A DNA stretch of 8,066 nt, taken from Candidatus Levyibacteriota bacterium (GTDB lineage: Bacteria > Patescibacteriota > Microgenomatia > Levybacterales > UBA12049). The notes under the pieces are model-generated. The model ran no database searches. It saw only the letters and a list, made by a program, of their open reading frames with translations, and was not told where the DNA came from. Each line of letters begins with the position of its first letter. Positions within the stretch are counted from its first letter, which is position 1. The position numbers and the translations under genes were made by a program. Location of the stretch: the NCBI GenBank assembly GCA_003173995.1, contig PRDT01000083.1:1-8066 (forward strand), read 5' to 3'. Below, one piece after another: positions 5,674-8,066 of the stretch.

Positions 5674-5756
5674 GGGGTGATGCGAGTGGGAGTCCCTCAT
5701 CGAGTGCCCGCAACGAAGTGAGGACATCGGATGAGGGAGACGAGCAGCAGGACCCC
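5674..5756. repeat. Structured repeat element, copy 2
   Basis: This has the same order of parts as copy 1: GGGGT (5674-5678) with ACCCC (5752-5756), GATGCGAGTG, a perfect 9-bp stem TCCCTCATC (5693-5701) with GATGAGGGA (5730-5738), inner CGCAACG and GTGAG, then ACGAGCAGCAGG. The outer helix can extend past a two-base purine mismatch by TGC/GCA. The variable apical hairpin is shorter than in copy 1. The element is much more GC-rich than its surroundings. It sits between the yebC promoter and the yebC ATG, so its minus strand is probably transcribed as part of a yebC leader of about 140 nt. Which strand is functional is unclear: wobble pairs favour plus in copy 1 and minus in copy 2. Confidence 0.75.
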
Positions 5757-5772
5757 TCCAAAACAATAAGTT

Positions 5773-5802
5773 ATTATACTCAATTCTCCTTGACTTTTGC
5801 AA
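5773..5802 (-). promoter_or_regulatory. Probable yebC promoter
   Basis: On the minus strand TTGCAA (5797-5802) and a perfect TATAAT (5773-5778) are 18 bp apart. Transcription would start near 5766, giving a leader of about 144 nt that includes structured element copy 2. The -35 part overlaps the divergent promoter of the TPR gene, so the two probably compete for polymerase. Confidence 0.6.
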
Positions 5803-5818
5803 CGAATGCAGTTACAAT
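5790..5818 (+). promoter_or_regulatory. Sigma70-type promoter of the TPR gene
   Basis: TTGACT (5790-5795) and TACAAT (5813-5818) are separated by 17 bp. The start is expected near 5825, giving a leader of about 37 nt. That leader contains a small hairpin, TTGCG (5831-5835) with CGCAA (5842-5846), followed by an A-run and no Shine-Dalgarno sequence. Confidence 0.75.
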
Positions 5819-5861
5819 TTTTCAATTAGTTTGCGCTTAGACGCAACAAAAAAACCTTCGC

Positions 5862-6527
5862 ATGACCCTCAAACAACAAGCAATTCAAATAGCACTGAAT
5901 GGAGATTGGAAAGAAGCAGCACGCTTAAATATTGAAATTCTCAAGGAAAATCCAAAGGATACTGAAAGCTTAAATAGATTGGCGTTTGCGCTCACTGCGC
6001 TTGGCAATTTCAAACAAGCAAAAGAAGCATATGAAAAAGTCTTGGCAGTTGACCCACTCAATCCGATTGCTCAACGAGGTATCAGGAAATTAAATACTCC
6101 AGGCAATCATTCAACAGGCATCCCGACACATTTGGTAAGTAATATGTTTTTGGAAGAATCAGGTAAAACAAAAATTATTAGTCTCGTGAATACGGCTCCG
6201 GCAAAAACTTTGCGAAATTTACAGGTTGGACAATCAGTCCAAATGATAAAGAAAAGAAATAAAATATTTGTCCAGGATGAATCAAAAGAGTATATCGGCG
6301 TGCTGCCTGATGATGTTGGACGACGGCTTATTAAATTTATGGACGGCGGGAATCAATATGAATCGTATGTGAAGTCGGGAAACGATCACGACATTATGAT
6401 ATTTATTAAAGAAGTCAAGCGTGCAACACGATTTAAAAATCAGCCGTCATTCCTTTTGGGAGACAAAACCCACCTGGCAATCAGCAAAAGTGCTTATAAG
6501 AATCAGGAAGACTTGGATGAGGAATAA
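5862..6527 (+). CDS. TPR-repeat protein with HIRAN-like C-terminal region
   Basis: The 221-residue soluble protein begins with two tetratricopeptide repeats, at about 2-32 and 34-66 (GDWKEAARLNIEILKENP, then GNFKQAKEAYEKVLAVDP), which normally form a protein-binding helical scaffold. After a short linker a second, mostly beta-type region at about 93-180 contains SLVNTAPAKTL, VGQSVQMIKKRN and IGVLPDDVGRRL. The 'modifier, then IG-LP, then R-L' pattern recalls HIRAN domains, which bind DNA ends or stalled replication structures in other proteins. That resemblance is by eye and tentative. There is no signal peptide or membrane segment. The ATG is chosen because the first TPR starts immediately after it and a good promoter lies upstream. 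Its last 25 bases overlap the end of the converging 53-aa gene. Confidence 0.85.
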   Translation: MTLKQQAIQIALNGDWKEAARLNIEILKENPKDTESLNRLAFALTALGNFKQAKEAYEKVLAVDPLNPIAQRGIRKLNTPGNHSTGIPTHLVSNMFLEESGKTKIISLVNTAPAKTLRNLQVGQSVQMIKKRNKIFVQDESKEYIGVLPDDVGRRLIKFMDGGNQYESYVKSGNDHDIMIFIKEVKRATRFKNQPSFLLGDKTHLAISKSAYKNQEDLDEE

Positions 6528-6664
6528 TAAATAACTCTTTCTCTTTTTAATTCCTTTTTCACTTCTTCAACATGCTTCCCTTTTTTCTTTTCATTGATAA
6601 GTGACACATATGATATGACAATGGAGATAATGGCAATCCCAATGATAATAAGTACCAAATCCAT
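6503..6664 (-). CDS. 53-aa single-pass membrane protein, hypothetical
   Basis: From the ATG at 6664 the product has 53 residues: one strong membrane segment at about 3-20 (LVLIIIGIAIISIVISYV), then a highly charged, probably helical cytoplasmic tail (KKKGKHVEEVKKELKRERV). A longer reading from 6700 would add 12 residues inside the upstream gene. The shorter start is preferred because AGAGGT, overlapping the upstream TAG stop, serves as a ribosome binding site just before it. It is the third gene of the operon with the LytR_C protein and is probably translationally coupled. The layout resembles small helper subunits of envelope complexes, but nothing identifies a partner. It ends in TGA inside the end of the convergent TPR gene. 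Confidence 0.6.
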   Translation of the reverse strand: MDLVLIIIGIAIISIVISYVSLINEKKKGKHVEEVKKELKRERVIYYSSSKSS

Positions 6665-6668
6665 ACCT

Positions 6669-7445
6669 CTATTGTAATCTTTCCAGGCTATCTTTTCCAA
6701 TTGTCAGCGTACTATCGGAGAGTGATCCGGCTGATCCCGTATTTTGGGGGTGGACACGGAATAATTTAGCAATTCTTTGCGCTGTATAGCTTTGTGTATG
6801 GGACGAAGTAAGGATAGATGTTGCCTGTGGGTCTGATGAGGTAACCGAAATAACATTTACCCCAATTGTTGTGAGCATATGAGCAACTTTTGACCCAATA
6901 CCACTTTCCCCTGTTGCATTGATGACTGCAACGCTTTCATTGTCCGCATATAAACCGTTATCAAAAAAAAGGTTGGAAAATAACTTTTCCCTATCTACGG
7001 CAGATAAGGGAAGGGTAATTTCCTGATAATGGAATGAGTCTTGATTGAGTGAATTGACAAAAAGGAATAATCGAATTGCATCAAGGATAGTCATATTGTC
7101 CTTATCTGATGCAGCAAATATATTTTGTGTCAATTTAGGAATACTATGAATATATGGCACATTGGCACTCGCATCCACAGGCACATCAATACCCTGTGCA
7201 TTCCCTCCATGAATAGTAACTAAAGATGCGGATTTTGTTTGGGGCGAATAGACGATAAGCTCACTTGGATTACTTTTGCTGTTGAGTGAAAGAATATATT
7301 GATGTGTTCCATCAAAGGATGAAGACATAAAAAGAAGTGTCAGCTTAACCGATACTCCAACAAGAAGAAATAATACGACCGTACAAATAAAGACCACAGC
7401 AATTGAAAGACTCTGGCCAAATTGTTGTCTTGAAGATTTTCTCAT
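6669..7445 (-). CDS. LytR_C-domain membrane-anchored protein
   Basis: The 258-residue protein has a basic N-terminus (MRKSSRQQFG), one membrane anchor at about 13-40, and an extracytoplasmic part. Its C-terminal region at about 171-252 matches the LytR_C domain: VAVINATGESGIGSKVAHML, a following IGVNVISV strand, an AQRIAKLF helix and a final STLTIGKD strand. This domain often follows LytR-CpsA-Psr ligase domains that attach polymers to peptidoglycan. Here the catalytic LCP domain is absent; residues 41-165 are an unrecognised region. The protein is therefore more likely a binding or scaffolding partner in envelope assembly than an enzyme, which is inference. It starts 17 bases after the stop of the 46-aa gene and lacks a good Shine-Dalgarno sequence. 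Confidence 0.8.
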   Translation of the reverse strand: MRKSSRQQFGQSLSIAVVFICTVVLFLLVGVSVKLTLLFMSSSFDGTHQYILSLNSKSNPSELIVYSPQTKSASLVTIHGGNAQGIDVPVDASANVPYIHSIPKLTQNIFAASDKDNMTILDAIRLFLFVNSLNQDSFHYQEITLPLSAVDREKLFSNLFFDNGLYADNESVAVINATGESGIGSKVAHMLTTIGVNVISVTSSDPQATSILTSSHTQSYTAQRIAKLFRVHPQNTGSAGSLSDSTLTIGKDSLERLQ

Positions 7446-7462
7446 GTGGGCAGTTACTGTAC

Positions 7463-7603
7463 TTATTCTTGTGTCTTGTCTTTTTTAATCACCGTTGGTG
7501 GGACAAAAACCGGCTTGCTTGAAAAAACAGGAGTGTTTTGTTGTCCCCCACCCTGTTTGGCTTTTTTCTTTTTCTTTTCATTATATCCTCCAAATCCAGC
7601 CAT
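7463..7603 (-). CDS. 46-aa Lys-rich small protein, hypothetical
   Basis: The ATG at 7603 opens a 46-codon frame ending in TAA. The product begins MAGFGGYNEKKKKKAKQ, continues with a Gly/Gln linker, and ends in a Pro/Val stretch (SSKPVFVPPTVIKK) and a charged tail. It is basic, soluble and probably unstructured, with no membrane segment. It has the best ribosome binding site in the window: AGGAGGTGA ending six bases before the ATG, complementary to the 16S rRNA tail. A promoter stands at the right distance upstream. It heads the operon with the LytR_C protein. I do not recognise a function. The strength of its translation signal is the main evidence that it is a real, well-expressed gene. Confidence 0.75.
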   Translation of the reverse strand: MAGFGGYNEKKKKKAKQGGGQQNTPVFSSKPVFVPPTVIKKDKTQE

Positions 7604-7619
7604 GTATATTCACCTCCTA
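7604..7619 (-). promoter_or_regulatory. Strong Shine-Dalgarno of the 46-aa gene
   Basis: AGGAGGTGA on the minus strand (plus-strand 7610-7618) stands six bases before the ATG. It is a near-perfect complement of the 16S rRNA 3' end. It shows that this genome uses Shine-Dalgarno initiation for some genes although several neighbours have none. Confidence 0.85.
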
Positions 7620-7625
7620 GCTACA

Positions 7626-7654
7626 ATTTTAGGAAAAACGCACTCCTGTTGCAA
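7626..7654 (-). promoter_or_regulatory. Promoter of the 46-aa/LytR_C operon
   Basis: On the minus strand TTGCAA (7649-7654) and TAAAAT (7626-7631) are 17 bp apart. A start near 7619 would leave a leader just long enough to include the full Shine-Dalgarno sequence. Confidence 0.65.
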
Positions 7655-7658
7655 GAGC

Positions 7659-7687
7659 TTGACAAGAAGTGGGAAAAATTGTAATCT
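7659..7687 (+). promoter_or_regulatory. Probable promoter of the 74-aa gene leader
   Basis: TTGACA (7659-7664) is a perfect -35 box. A partial -10, TAATCT, lies at 7682-7687 after 17 bp; TGTAAT at 7680-7685 (15 bp) is an alternative. Transcription from here would give a leader of about 120 nt before the 74-aa gene. It is back to back with the operon promoter on the other strand. Confidence 0.5.
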
Positions 7688-7720
7688 CCTATTAACATGA
7701 CAAGATTTATTTCAATCAAG

Positions 7721-7773
7721 CGACAAACCACCTTTTGGTAGGGAGATTTGTCGTATTTTCGTACAGATCTCCC
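7721..7773 (+). promoter_or_regulatory. Antiterminator-forming leader segment, possible pseudoknot
   Basis: CGACAAA (7721-7727) pairs perfectly with TTTGTCG (7747-7753), enclosing ACCA/TGGT (7727-7730 with 7736-7739). GGGAGAT (7741-7747), mostly inside this loop, is perfectly complementary to ATCTCCC (7767-7773), which is also the 5' strand of the terminator. Pairing of these two would form a pseudoknot with the first stem and block the terminator. No known riboswitch class is recognised. Confidence 0.6.
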
Positions 7774-7792
7774 TCACAAGGGAGATTTTTTT
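7767..7792 (+). terminator. Intrinsic terminator inside the leader (attenuator)
   Basis: ATCTCCC (7767-7773), a TCACAA loop and GGGAGAT (7780-7786) form a perfect 7-bp GC-rich stem followed by seven Ts (7786-7792). It lies 22 bp before the ATG of the 74-aa gene. No plus-strand gene lies just upstream, since the nearest one ends at 6527 with minus-strand genes between, so ending an upstream transcript is not a sensible purpose. It is most simply read as an attenuator. Confidence 0.8.
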
Positions 7793-7813
7793 ATAGAAAA
7801 GGGGGTGAGAAAT

Positions 7814-8038
7814 ATGGCTGGAGATCCAAGGGAAACAAGACAAAGGATGAAGCCCGCAGATAGGCATAGGCATGATGATTTTGCAACGAGCGATAGACAT
7901 TGGGCTGACTTGCAGGCATTTGTGCACGAAGGCGGAAATCCAGGTGGGGATCCTGACGCGTTTTTTAGATTTAGAATTAAACGTAGAGGTTGGGGTGGAC
8001 GAGGGGATGGAACCGATAGATATCCCGAGCATACCTAA
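7814..8038 (+). CDS. 74-aa hydrophilic protein, unknown, attenuator-controlled
   Basis: The product has 74 residues, no membrane segment, and is rich in Asp, Arg, His and Gly: MAGDPRETRQRMKPADRHRH at the start, then DDFATSDRHWADLQAFVHEG, GGDPDAFFRFRIKRRGW and a Gly/Asp-rich tail. I do not recognise it. The clustered His and Asp residues could bind metal, which is speculation. The frame is open further upstream to an ATG at 7748, but that start would place the terminator hairpin inside the gene. GGGGGTGAG just before the ATG at 7814 is a good ribosome binding site, so the shorter start is chosen. The leader structure suggests that expression responds to a signal. Confidence 0.7.
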   Translation: MAGDPRETRQRMKPADRHRHDDFATSDRHWADLQAFVHEGGNPGGDPDAFFRFRIKRRGWGGRGDGTDRYPEHT

Positions 8039-8066
8039 TCGTAACCTCTAAGATAGTTGAAGTGAA

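Noticed and set aside
6665..6700. 12-residue N-terminal extension of the 53-aa protein
   Set aside because: It lies within the upstream gene and lacks a ribosome binding site, whereas AGAGGT precedes the ATG at 6664.
7446..7700. 84-codon plus-strand frame
   Set aside because: It is antisense to the 46-aa gene and its promoter and Shine-Dalgarno; its composition (poly-Phe from the AAA/AAG codons) is what the complement of a Lys-rich gene produces.
7748..7813. Upstream in-frame extension of the 74-aa gene
   Set aside because: It would translate through the terminator hairpin and ignore the good ribosome binding site before 7814.

Overview
The window looks like chromosomal DNA of a Candidate Phyla Radiation (Patescibacteria) bacterium, possibly Microgenomates. 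This is judged from gene content and style only: AT-rich DNA, a tyrosine recombinase with a low-complexity N-terminal tail, a CarS/DUF46-type CDP-alcohol synthase in a bacterium, a single-pass LytR_C protein preceded by a tiny Lys-rich gene, YebC beside an unknown polytopic membrane protein, and many short unknown genes. The standard code fits; stops are TAA, TAG and one TGA. No tRNA, rRNA, CRISPR array or insertion sequence was found.

Left part (1-2820): xer (minus) and carS-like (plus) diverge from a 137-bp gap that holds three copies of a TTATGCGAC-type 9-mer. A small minus-strand membrane protein gene and an internally duplicated four-segment membrane protein gene follow. These two diverge from back-to-back sigma70-type promoters placed almost on their start codons.

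Middle (2829-4050): a small Arg/Lys-rich ORF, then about 1 kb without a credible gene. That kilobase is not featureless. It contains a possible 58-76-nt RNA fold, a 28-bp dif-like inverted repeat, a stem-loop, a pair of 44-bp hairpin repeats, a 100-bp structured element, and two adjacent DnaA-box-like 9-mers joined to AT-rich units phased at 17 bp. The nearest well-supported genes on both sides point toward it.

Right part (4051-8066): yebC and a nine-segment membrane protein form a minus-strand operon. yebC diverges from a TPR-protein gene through overlapping promoters, and its probable leader contains a second copy of the structured element. A three-gene minus-strand operon follows (46-aa Lys-rich protein, LytR_C membrane protein, 53-aa single-pass protein). 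The last gene (74 aa, plus) has its own promoter, and an intrinsic terminator with a competing upstream antiterminator strand lies between promoter and gene, which is the layout of a regulated attenuator.

The strongest candidates for something undescribed are the two-copy structured element, the attenuator leader, and the dif-like/DnaA-box-like kilobase. All are read by eye; no search or folding program was run.
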